NCBI GenBank assembly: GCA_020444765.1
Contig: JAGRHW010000011.1
Span: forward strand, 1 to 23,195
Origin: Gammaproteobacteria bacterium
GTDB taxonomy: Bacteria; Pseudomonadota; Gammaproteobacteria; Granulosicoccales; Granulosicoccaceae
Reading direction: 5' to 3'
Length of the DNA stretch: 23,195 nt
Shown piece after piece: positions 1-6,062 of this stretch. Within the stretch, counting starts at the first letter, position 1; every line of letters begins with the position of its first letter. The notes under the pieces were generated by a model that worked only from the letters and a program-made list of their open reading frames with translations, searched no databases and was not told the origin of the DNA. Made by a program: the position numbers and the translations under genes.

Positions 1-490
1 GATCTCTAATTTGGTCTAGATTTGTAACACTTGCCGGCACATACTGAGTTTGCTCTGGGACTCTACATCTTTCTTTAGGAATATCTTTCTGAGGTACGTA
101 GTTTGGGTTTAGATTTTCTTTACGCTTTCCGATCCTTTTCACTTCTATCTCCATACAATGAACCAAGTAATCGAATAGCGAAACTTCTGGCTCCTTCACT
201 GGTGTGCCTAGTTCAAGCCGTTTCCAAGCATTCATGACAAGATCATGAGCCTCTCCGCCTAGCATTGGATAACCCCCTGACTTTCTGCGTTTTGCTAACC
301 GAGATACAATCTTCTCTGCAGCACCGGTTAGTCGTATGAGCAAATCCGAAGAAAGCCCCATTCTCAAGCGCTCTACTTCTTCATGTGCTGCCTCAATGGT
401 CTTCTTACGAAGGCTACAACTGCCATAGTTTTTACACGCTTCTACAAATTTACAGCTATCCCCATGATCACAGGCATTATCAGAATTCAT
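1..490 (-). CDS. Partial protein with Cys cluster and sigma-70 region-2-like core
   Basis: This reading frame is open from an ATG at 488-490 down to the left edge of the window, so only the first 163 residues are visible. A GGAGGTTGAG ribosome site precedes the ATG. Four cysteines near the N-terminus (C7, C13, C19, C25) are spaced exactly six residues apart (C-x5-C-x5-C-x5-C), as in a possible metal-binding cluster. Residues about 80-125 (GGEAHDLVMNAWKRLELG followed by a FDYLVHCMEIEVKRIGKR helix) resemble the DLV-x-EA / FL-x-x-V-x-R pattern of sigma-70 region 2. I infer a sigma-like or other helical nucleic-acid-binding protein, but the family is not firmly recognised and the C-terminal half is missing. 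The gene is AT-rich compared with the rest of the window and lies divergent from the 730-1119 gene. Confidence 0.6.
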   Translation of the reverse strand, partial: MNSDNACDHGDSCKFVEACKNYGSCSLRKKTIEAAHEEVERLRMGLSSDLLIRLTGAAEKIVSRLAKRRKSGGYPMLGGEAHDLVMNAWKRLELGTPVKEPEVSLFDYLVHCMEIEVKRIGKRKENLNPNYVPQKDIPKERCRVPEQTQYVPASVTNLDQIRD

Positions 491-619
491 CTCAACCTCC
501 AACGCACCCAGATGTAGTGAAGTACACCACCTTCAGTGTTGTAATGTTGTCAATACTCTCTAGCGATTGAGCCAAAATATTCCGACATTTAATTTTCTAC
601 TACCTACCCTCTTTAACCC

Positions 620-677
620 CCCCTACAGACAGATTTCAGAAATTATTTTTTGTTTTTCTGAAATCTGTCTGTAGGGG
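620..677. repeat. 23-bp perfect inverted repeat between divergent genes
   Basis: The left arm at 620-642 (CCCCTACAGACAGATTTCAG plus AAA) and the right arm at 655-677 are perfect reverse complements, separated by a T-rich 12-nt loop. Pairing resumes for three more bases (616-618 with 679-681) after one mismatch. It lies in the spacer between two divergent genes, so a simple terminator role is unlikely. A dimeric regulator's operator, an RNA hairpin in the leader of the right-hand gene, or a tiny mobile or palindromic element are all possible. Confidence 0.85.
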
Positions 678-729
678 AGGTATGTCCTTAAGAAGAAAGT
701 GTTTTTTCATATCATCCTATACAAGGACA

Positions 730-1119
730 ATGACCATGAATGACAGAAACAAGGCAAAGATTCAATCTTTTCACTGGAAAAACGCCCATAGAACAGCCTA
801 CCGCATAGCACTGATGTGGGTTCTACTAGAAGAAACTATTGACAATGAAGTGATCTCAGCAGTGGTTGGCAAGATTCACTATTGGATCCTTGCTTTCCAT
901 TGGAAATGGGGTATCAACAAGAATCCTATTCAGAAGCTAAAAACCAGTGTCAAATTCCAGCTTATGCTTGCCATAGCCTTCATTACTGCGAACCACCAGC
1001 CTGATATTTATCCCGGTCAATTAAGCAGATCATTCGTTATTATTGAGTACGAAAAATTTGACAGGCACAGCCACTTTAAGCTGACTAATCATGCCCCTTG
1101 GGTTGAGAATCCACTCTAG
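730..1119 (+). CDS. Hypothetical small basic protein
   Basis: I do not recognise this protein. The frame is open from an ATG at 682, but AGGGGAGG ends only one base before that codon, which is too close for a ribosome site. ATG 730 or ATG 736, preceded by AAGG at 723-726, is more plausible and gives about 129 residues. The product is rich in Lys, His, Trp and aromatics, has hydrophobic helices (for example around residues 27-40 of the 730 start and LMLAIAFITA further on), and has no signal peptide. It ends nine bases before the outermost copy of the IS right end, so its C-terminus may have been altered by the insertion. Composition is AT-rich like the divergent gene at 1-490. Confidence 0.45.
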   Translation: MTMNDRNKAKIQSFHWKNAHRTAYRIALMWVLLEETIDNEVISAVVGKIHYWILAFHWKWGINKNPIQKLKTSVKFQLMLAIAFITANHQPDIYPGQLSRSFVIIEYEKFDRHSHFKLTNHAPWVENPL

Positions 1120-1127
1120 ACAGCGTG

Positions 1128-1250
1128 TGAGCTCATCCCTCATGTTAGTGAGCTCATCCCTCATGTTAGGACACCGTAGGTTAGAGAATTTCGGCCTCTT
1201 GAGCTCATCCCTCATGTTAGGACACCGTAGGTTAGAGAATTTCGGCCTCT
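1128..1250. repeat. Tandem repeat of the IS right terminal sequence (2.4 copies)
   Basis: A 51-bp unit beginning TGAGCTCATCCCTCATGTTA and ending CGGCCTCT occurs identically at 1149-1199 and 1200-1250. The first 21 bases of the same unit occur again at 1128-1148. The innermost copy (1200-1250) contains the last codons and TAA stop of orfB and is the functional IS end. The unit matches, imperfectly, the inverted terminal sequence at the other IS end (TGACCTCCTCCC... read on the minus strand from 2414). The outer copies are therefore extra terminal sequences outside the element. Confidence 0.9.
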
Positions 1251-1981
1251 AAATGCTCGACCACGAACTCGGTTGGGGTTCGGTCGCCGAGCGACTGATG
1301 CGGTCTGAATTCATTGTAGTCTACGCGCCAGGCTTCAATTTTCTCCTGAGCATCTTCGACAGACAAAAACCAGTTAAGGTTTAAACACTCATCTCGAAGG
1401 CTACCATTGAACGATTCGATATGGGCATTATCAGTGGGTTTACCGGGACGTGAGAAGTCCAACACGACATCATTTTCGTAAGCCCACAAATCCAGTGCTT
1501 TGGAAATAAACTCACTGCCATTATCGACCTGAACCCGTTTGGGCTTTCCCCGCATGGCTTTGATGTGCTCCATCGTAGCAACGACATCATCACCCCGCAG
1601 CATCTGATCGACAGTGATCGCAAGGCATTCGCGACTAAAATTATCCACTACAGTTAAGGCCCGTATACGCCGCCCATTAAAGAGGCTGTCAGCGACAAAA
1701 TCCATACTCCAGCACTCGTTGATTGTAGTAAGTGTCGGCCTTTCTACCCGATGCGCTGCCGCAACCCGACGTCTTGGTCGCTTACGACGAAGGTTCAGTC
1801 CTTCTTCGCAGTATATCCGGTGTGTTTTCTTGTGATTGATCAGCCAGCCTTCGCGTCTCATGAGGGTGTGGATGCGCCACATGCCATAACGTACCCGCGT
1901 CTCGGCGATCTCTCGAATGCGCGCTCGCTCCGCGCGATCCTCACGTGGGTGTGGCTGATAGTAAAAATACGAACGCGACAC
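1232..1981 (-). CDS. IS3-family transposase OrfB (DDE integrase)
   Basis: This is the catalytic subunit of the IS transposase, which cuts and joins the element ends. The rve integrase core shows the catalytic triad D94 (WSMDFVAD), D153 (VQVDNGSEF) and E189 (NAHIESFNG), counted from the GTG at 1981, with the D-to-E spacing of 35 typical of DD(35)E enzymes. An HTH_21-like segment (RYGMWRIHTLMRREG) comes first. The frame continues upstream of 1981 without a stop (residues ...RISARHAVELVE), so the natural product is most likely an OrfAB fusion made by -1 frameshifting near 2071-2077. The stop codon lies inside the IS right end. I see no inactivating mutation. Confidence 0.9.
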   Translation of the reverse strand: MSRSYFYYQPHPREDRAERARIREIAETRVRYGMWRIHTLMRREGWLINHKKTHRIYCEEGLNLRRKRPRRRVAAAHRVERPTLTTINECWSMDFVADSLFNGRRIRALTVVDNFSRECLAITVDQMLRGDDVVATMEHIKAMRGKPKRVQVDNGSEFISKALDLWAYENDVVLDFSRPGKPTDNAHIESFNGSLRDECLNLNWFLSVEDAQEKIEAWRVDYNEFRPHQSLGDRTPTEFVVEHLEAEIL

Positions 1982-2064
1982 CTCAACGAGCTCAACAGCA
2001 TGCCTTGCACTGATACGATAGGCGTCGACAAGGAAGTGCGCTAGCTCACGCCGCGGAGCGGGCT

Positions 2065-2331
2065 TCAGAGCTTTTTTCGAATCACCTCCTGAAGCATCTC
2101 CTTGTCCAGGCTCAGGTCGGCTACGAGTTTCTTCAGCCGATTATTCTCAGCCTCAAGCTGCTTCAGTCGGCGTAGCTCCGACACGCCGAGCCCACCGTAT
2201 TTCTTCTTCCAGTTGTAAAAAGTCGCCTGTGAGACGCCGAATTTACGACAGATCTCTTCCACTCGTGTGCCTGTCTCGGCCTGCCGTAGCGCAAAGGCGA
2301 TTTGCTCTTCAGTGAACTTGGTCTTCTTCAT
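2065..2331 (-). CDS. IS3-family transposase OrfA (HTH_Tnp_1)
   Basis: This small DNA-binding subunit recognises the IS ends. The N-terminal helix-turn-helix (FTEEQIAFALRQAETGTRVEEICRKFGVSQATFYNWKKKYGG, first part shown) is the standard HTH_Tnp_1 pattern, followed by a leucine-rich coiled coil (ELRRLKQLEAENNRLKKLVADL). The frame could start at 2364, but the internal ATG at 2331 (MKKTKFTEEQ) matches where the family begins. The gene ends in IRKKL-stop, overlapping the A6G slippery site from which orfB is expressed. Confidence 0.88.
   Translation of the reverse strand: MKKTKFTEEQIAFALRQAETGTRVEEICRKFGVSQATFYNWKKKYGGLGVSELRRLKQLEAENNRLKKLVADLSLDKEMLQEVIRKKL
2071..2077 (-). other. Programmed -1 frameshift heptamer A6G
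   Basis: On the minus strand the end of orfA reads CGA AAA AAG CTC TGA, giving the slippery run A-AAA-AAG. A slip of -1 leads into KKALKPAPRRELAH..., which is continuous with orfB. A6G sites in this position are the known mode of OrfAB fusion in the IS3 family. No structure probing is possible here. Confidence 0.7.
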
Positions 2332-2414
2332 AGGTTGTTCCTCCCCTAACTTAGGGTATGCCAAACAGCCGGATTTTCTAATTTACCGTGGTCCAGTTTT
2401 TTGGGAGGAGGTCA

Positions 2415-2562
2415 GTCTGCCGGTAAACGCTGGGCGGCAGATTTCCCAGACTATCGTGTGGTCGTTCGTCGTTGTAGTCGAGCATCCAGTGCCTGGCCAT
2501 GTCGCGTACTTGGCTGAGCGATTCGAAAATGTCTTGAACGGTGCGTGTCTCGGTTCATAGTA
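2415..2562 (-). pseudogene. Relic of a second IS3-type transposase (OrfB C-terminus)
   Basis: On the minus strand one frame reads RTVQDIFESLSQVRDMARHW, then MLDYNDERPHDSLGNLPPSVYRQ. This is the conserved C-terminal end of IS3-family OrfB proteins (the W-x-x-x-YN-x-x-RPH-x-SL-G pattern). Only about 45 residues survive. The relic has no catalytic core and differs from the intact orfB nearby, so it comes from another element. One side joins the aldehyde dehydrogenase fragment directly and the other side meets the intact IS. This implies at least two separate transposition or deletion events here. Confidence 0.8.
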
Positions 2563-2726
2563 AAAGCACCGCGCGCGGCCTCGACCGCCCTGTCTACATC
2601 GGCGACCGACGCCAACGCGATGCGCGCTATGGTATTTTCTGTCGCGGGACTGATAACGTCGAGCGTTTCCGCGGCCAGCGGCTCGACCCACTGTCCGTCG
2701 ATGTAGAATTGCAGATAATCTTTCAT
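2563..2726 (-). pseudogene. Aldehyde dehydrogenase, N-terminal fragment only
   Basis: The ATG at 2724-2726 opens a frame MKDYLQFYIDGQWVEPLAAE, continuing with VISPATENTIARIALASVADVDRAVEAARGAF. This is the standard N-terminus of NAD(P)-dependent aldehyde dehydrogenases (FIDGxW...P...V.NPATGE.IA.V..A...DVD.AV.AAR.AF). Homology stops after about 55 residues, exactly where the transposase relic begins. A family member is about 480 residues long, so Rossmann and catalytic domains are all lost. The native promoter and start seem intact, so a short fused peptide could still be made. The missing part is not elsewhere in the window. Confidence 0.85.
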
Positions 2727-2934
2727 GGCGTAGTCCTGTGCTGAGTTCGGTTTGTGGTAGCTTACCGCTTGAGTTTGCGATCAAGTATGCCCTGAATACC
2801 CCTGGAGAATCATCAATGACGGCATCCGTTTCATTCCATTATTCTCACGGGTCTTCTCTGTCGCCGCATTGCGGTATTGTATTCTTTTCCGTGGGACAGC
2901 CAACCACCTGAACGCGTTATCCGGAATATCATCC

Positions 2935-4359
2935 ATGCGATTTTTAGCTGCTCTCCTCAGCCTGATCTCACCCGCCGTGTTCGCCTCCGAAGGGGCCCTG
3001 CCGATCGAAGGGCTTACGACATCGGCAATCGGCTATTTATCCCTCGCAGTATTCGCCATCGCCTATGCTCTGGTCATGGGCGAAGAGGTTCTCAAGCTTA
3101 AAAAGTCCAAACCCGTCCTGCTGGCCGCCGGGATCATCTGGATCATGATCGGCTATGTCTACCAGCAGAGTGGTCGGTCGGAAGTCGCTCAGGCTGCGAT
3201 CGAGCACAACCTGCTGGAATACGCCGAATTGCTGCTGTTTCTACTGGTCGCCATGACCTACATCAACGCCCTGGATGAACGCCGGTTGTTCGACTGCTTG
3301 AAATCGAGAATGCTGATCCGGGGATTCAGTTTTCGCACCCTGTTCTGGATGACCGGCATTCTGTCGTTTCTTATCTCGCCGGTTGCCGATAATCTGACGA
3401 CCGCCCTGCTGATGTGCGCCATTGTTTTAAAAGTGGGTGGCAGCAATGACCGCTTTATCGGGCTGGCCTGCATCAATATCGTGGTTGCCGCAAACGCGGG
3501 TGGTACCTTCAGCCCGTTCGGGGATATCACGACGCTGATGGTCTGGCAGGCGGGGCTGGTTTCCTTTACAGAGTTTGCCGCGCTGTTCATTCCGTCAGTT
3601 GCAAACTTTCTGGTGCCGGCGCTGATCATGTCGGCTTTTATCCCGAATGAAAAGCCGGAAGCCATCAGCGAATACATCGAACTCAAACGAGGTGCCAGGC
3701 GGATCGCCGGTCTGTTTCTGCTCACCATCGCAACCGCTGTCGCCTTTCACGGTCTGCTGCACCTGCCACCGGCCATCGGCATGATGATGGGACTCGCCTA
3801 CCTTCAGTTCTTCAGTTACTTTCTGCGAAAAACCCTGCCCGCCTCACTTGCCAGAAAGCGCGCCAGAGCGGAAGCCGCTCACGACGAAGACGCCCTGAGA
3901 CGCCTGGGTTCCGTCGTACCCTTTGACGTGTTCAAACGTGTGTCTCACGCGGAATGGGACACGCTGCTGTTTTTCTATGGCGTAGTGATGTGCGTCGGCG
4001 GCCTCAGCCTGCTCGGCTATCTGAGCCTGGTGTCAGACATCCTCTACACGCAGTGGAATCCCGTCTGGGCCAATATCATGGTGGGCATTCTCTCGGCCAT
4101 AGTCGACAACATCCCCGTGATGTTCGCCGTACTGACCATGCAGCCGGACATGTCACTCGGCAACTGGCTGCTCGTTACACTCACAGCAGGTGTCGGCGGC
4201 AGCCTGCTGTCCATCGGTTCAGCCGCCGGAGTTGCATTGATGGGTGCGGCGCAGGGCAAATACACCTTTCTCGGACACCTGAAGTGGATGCCTGTGATTG
4301 CCTTGGGGTATGGGGTGAGTATCTGGGTGCATATGGTGTTGAATGGAGCACTGTTCTGA
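2935..4359 (+). CDS. nhaD: NhaD-type Na+/H+ antiporter
   Basis: This inner-membrane antiporter is expected to expel Na+ (or Li+) in exchange for protons, a role in salt and alkaline pH tolerance. The signature segments are clear: ISPVADNLTTALLMCAIV, then INIVVAANAGGTFSPFGDIT and TLMVWQ, both highly conserved in NhaD. A later segment AIVDNIPVMFAVL is the second half of the repeat. About twelve hydrophobic segments are visible. The frame is open from 2869, but ATG 2935 (MRFLAALLSLISPAVFASEG) gives a normal signal-like N-terminus and a 474-residue protein of family length; no strong Shine-Dalgarno is seen. It is transcribed alone, with a hairpin about 70 bases downstream. Confidence 0.93.
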   Translation: MRFLAALLSLISPAVFASEGALPIEGLTTSAIGYLSLAVFAIAYALVMGEEVLKLKKSKPVLLAAGIIWIMIGYVYQQSGRSEVAQAAIEHNLLEYAELLLFLLVAMTYINALDERRLFDCLKSRMLIRGFSFRTLFWMTGILSFLISPVADNLTTALLMCAIVLKVGGSNDRFIGLACINIVVAANAGGTFSPFGDITTLMVWQAGLVSFTEFAALFIPSVANFLVPALIMSAFIPNEKPEAISEYIELKRGARRIAGLFLLTIATAVAFHGLLHLPPAIGMMMGLAYLQFFSYFLRKTLPASLARKRARAEAAHDEDALRRLGSVVPFDVFKRVSHAEWDTLLFFYGVVMCVGGLSLLGYLSLVSDILYTQWNPVWANIMVGILSAIVDNIPVMFAVLTMQPDMSLGNWLLVTLTAGVGGSLLSIGSAAGVALMGAAQGKYTFLGHLKWMPVIALGYGVSIWVHMVLNGALF

Positions 4360-4431
4360 AAGCCCTGCCTCCGGACTTCTGACCAGTAGCGAATGATCTC
4401 TAGCTGCCGGCTCTCTCAAAGACTATCAGTA

Positions 4432-4470
4432 AATAGTCCGACATACAGATAGACCGACTGTCGGGCTATT
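4432..4470 (+). terminator. Hairpin downstream of nhaD
   Basis: AATAGTCCGACA (4432-4443) pairs with TGTCGGGCTATT (4459-4470) over 12 positions, with one G-U pair and a 15-nt loop. It is followed by TATT but no long T run. Its position 70 bases after the nhaD stop suggests a transcript-end structure, though the weak T tract leaves this uncertain. Confidence 0.5.
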
Positions 4471-4821
4471 TATTGCCAGCGGATTCTCTCTACTTGCCCT
4501 AAAGCACTGATAATAGTTTAAATAGTTCGAAATTCTTGATGAACAACGACCGTACAAAAACGCTTATTGACAAGCACGCCTATGTCGGTCTATTCCCGAT
4601 GTTTATTTGACAGAGTTGCACTAAACTGTTGGTATAGTTCATAAAAGTGGGTGTCGGTTTTTCCGGATTTCTGGATATATCGACACGGAGATAACCGACA
4701 TTGTGTCGTTGTAGAAAGCTGTTAACTTATGGAAGAGCTATAAGGATTGAATTCGAAAAGATTGAAAGTGGGCTAGATGTTCAAGAGTCAATAGTAAGAG
4801 CTTATCCAACAGATGTCCTAG
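4471..4821. other. AT-rich gap with repeated TGTCGG palindromes, no clear gene
   Basis: No convincing gene is visible. Short palindromes recur: TGTCGGTT (4652-4659) with AACCGACA (4693-4700), and CGACAC (4681-4686) with GTGTCG (4703-4708). A related TATGTCGGTC lies near 4580. From about 4720 to 4822 one plus-strand frame reads RIEFEKIESGLDVQESIVRA and ends at a stop (TAA after VLD); it may be the front of the decayed ORF that follows in another frame. The composition is much more AT-rich than nhaD. Confidence 0.5.
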
Positions 4822-5145
4822 ATTAAAGAGAGTAAAAGCGATTACTTTCAAGCAAGAATTCAAGCAAAGGATATTGGTCAAGACGATTCGTTTTGTTGTT
4901 CATTTTCTTATTATTCTAGTTCGGGAGAGTTTTTGGGTTTAGACTCAGAATCAATATGGGCGGGTGAATCAGATCTAAAAGACCCATATAGGATCTCATT
5001 CAACATCTTTCCACCCGAAAATACTGAATTGGTTAAGTGCCAAATAGGAATTAAAAAGTGTAAAAAGGGAATTTGGGACTATACATGGCAATCATTTGTT
5101 GTTCTTGTCTTCGTGTTGCTAATTAGCTCAATCATAAAATTATAG
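4822..5145 (+). pseudogene. Decayed or cassette-like ORF with C-terminal membrane helix
   Basis: This frame is open from a stop at 4819-4821 to TAG at 5143-5145 with no ATG; a TTG at 4933 is the only internal start offered. The translation looks protein-like (YRISFNIFPPENTELVKCQI...) and ends in a hydrophobic helix, FVVLVFVLLISSIIKL. Just upstream, a different frame encodes a protein-like stretch that stops at about 4824, consistent with a one-base frameshift in a once longer gene. The stop is followed immediately by an attC-like palindrome, so this may be an old integron cassette. The family is not recognised. Confidence 0.35.
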
Positions 5146-5233
5146 GTATAAAGTTCACAAGGCCAGGCACATTCGCCCCTTCGGGGCTGGACCTCCGCAC
5201 TGCGTGCTCCGGCCTGTGCTGGCGGCGTTATAC
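5146..5233 (+). repeat. attC-like imperfect palindrome after the ORF
   Basis: This 88-bp segment starts with GTATAAA, one base from the reverse complement of its end, GTTATAC. Inside, GGCCAGGCACA faces TGTGCTGGC with one unpaired G, and the centre contains further GC-rich inverted repeats (GCCCCTTCGGGGC; GCACTGCGTGC). An open frame ending just before it and an overall palindrome with a bulged base are the layout of an integron attC. However, the R box departs from the GTTRRRY consensus at one base and the opposite box is degenerate. No integrase gene is in the window. Confidence 0.35.
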
Positions 5234-5358
5234 GTCCAAGTTCCCCAATAAAAGTAGACACCTCATTACTACCTAACGAGGTGAAGGCAGTTGAGTGCAC
5301 TGCGTCGAGGTCGTACTCGCGATGCCGGACAGTAACCAGTAAAAAAATCTGCCCCCAG

Positions 5359-5387
5359 TGAAACTTTTTGCTCTGAAGACTCGTATA
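5359..5387 (+). promoter_or_regulatory. ECF-type promoter for the DUF7282 gene
   Basis: TGAAAC (5359-5364), a 17-base spacer and CGTATA (5382-5387) fit the AAC ... CGT pattern of ECF sigma promoters. The same TGAAAC-N17-CGT arrangement occurs upstream of the DUF4331 operon at 7405-7433, and the two promoters bracket an ECF sigma/anti-sigma pair. The expected start is about 5394. Assignment to this sigma factor is an inference. Confidence 0.55.
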
Positions 5388-5398
5388 CCTGTGTGAGG

Positions 5399-5425
5399 GC
5401 CGCACCACGACTGTCGCTGTGCGGC
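5399..5425 (+). promoter_or_regulatory. 5'-leader hairpin of the DUF7282 transcript
   Basis: GCCGCAC (5399-5405) pairs perfectly with GTGCGGC (5419-5425) across a 13-nt loop and is followed by TTTAT. It starts about five bases after the predicted transcription start, so it could stabilise the 5' end of the mRNA or act as an attenuator. It could also be an unrelated short terminator from upstream transcription. Confidence 0.5.
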
Positions 5426-5465
5426 TTTATCACAACCAAACACATCACCAATACGAGGTTTCATT

Positions 5466-5891
5466 ATGATGAAAAAAATACTGGCACTCAGTTTGAGCAC
5501 AGCCATGGTTCTTTCAGGTGCCGCCACGGCGGCCCATCACATGTCCGGTCCTCTTTCGGTTAAGGGTGACGATCAGGACGTTTCCGCCGGCAGCGTAACC
5601 GCTGCAGCTGTTCTCGCTGAAAAAAACGGCTGGCTGGTGGTACATCGCACCGACGACAACATGAAACCCGGCCCGGTAGTCGGCCATGCACCCTTGAAGG
5701 CCGGCATGAACAAAGAAGTCACCGCCTTATTGACTGAAGAGGTCAAATCAGGTGAAAAACTCATGTTGATGCTGCACGGCGAAGAGGGTGGCATGAAGAC
5801 CGGACTATTCGAATACAGCCTGGGTGCTAAAGAAGACGGTCCGGTTAAAGTGGACGGCAAGCTGGTAATGACTGTCATCACCGCACAATAA
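5466..5891 (+). CDS. Exported DUF7282-type protein
   Basis: A cleavable signal peptide (KKILALSLSTAMVLSGAATAA, residues 3-23, likely cut after ATAA) is followed by one small domain of about 115 residues. The core GWLVVHRTDDNMKPGPVVGH then APLKAGMNKEV is characteristic of the DUF7282 domain, for which no biochemical function is established. The mature protein is rich in Lys, Glu, Gly and Met and has no cysteine after the signal. AGG at 5456-5458 serves two adjacent ATGs (5466 and 5469). The gene lies just upstream of the sigma/anti-sigma pair, and its promoter matches that of the DUF4331 operon, so I infer it belongs to the same regulon. A hairpin follows at 5911. Confidence 0.8.
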   Translation: MMKKILALSLSTAMVLSGAATAAHHMSGPLSVKGDDQDVSAGSVTAAAVLAEKNGWLVVHRTDDNMKPGPVVGHAPLKAGMNKEVTALLTEEVKSGEKLMLMLHGEEGGMKTGLFEYSLGAKEDGPVKVDGKLVMTVITAQ

Positions 5892-5910
5892 TGTCGTTGC
5901 CCCGGAACAC

Positions 5911-5935
5911 GGAGGGTAGAGTCCATCTGCCCTCC
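5911..5935 (+). terminator. Hairpin after the DUF7282 gene
   Basis: GGAGGGTAGA (5911-5920) pairs with TCTGCCCTCC (5926-5935), ten positions with one G-U pair and a 5-nt loop, followed by TTCCAATTT. It lies 20 bases after the stop codon and looks like a partial or full intrinsic terminator. If leaky, it would let reduced readthrough into the sigma gene. Confidence 0.6.
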
Positions 5936-6062
5936 TTCCAATTTGCATTCGGCCAATCTGATGTATTTTTTTCAAGCATCCCCGCTTCAGCCAAGTCTTT
6001 GAGACTGCCGCTCAAGATGTCGCGGAGATGGGTGATTACGGCTGAGCGCTTTCAGACGAAAG

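Larger units (their letters stand above)
1200..2414 (-). mobile_element. IS3-family insertion sequence, apparently intact
   Basis: The element is about 1.2 kb, a normal size for the IS3 family. Its ends are related inverted sequences: TGAGCTCATCCC at 1200 and, on the opposite strand, TGACCTCCTCCC starting at 2414. Further matches between the ends follow (GGAC, TTAGA, CGGC). It carries orfA and orfB on the minus strand with a slippery heptamer between them, and all catalytic residues are present. I found no convincing 3-4 bp target duplication: TCT precedes 1200 and GTC follows 2414. The right end is repeated outward to 1128. The left end abuts a relic of a second, different IS3-type transposase. 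Confidence 0.85.

Noticed and set aside
385..570. 61-codon plus-strand frame
   Set aside because: It is antisense to the Cys-cluster gene and lacks a ribosome site.
1614..2044. Plus-strand frames inside the IS
   Set aside because: They are antisense to orfB, whose catalytic motifs are unambiguous.
1197..2418. Target-site duplication of the IS
   Set aside because: TCT (1197-1199) and GTC (2415-2417) do not match. The flanks have been rearranged by repeat copies and a second IS relic.
5237..5258. IS-end-like sequence (TTCCCCAATAAAAGTAGACACC)
   Set aside because: It looks like some IS3-family termini, but no partner end, transposase fragment or target duplication was found nearby.
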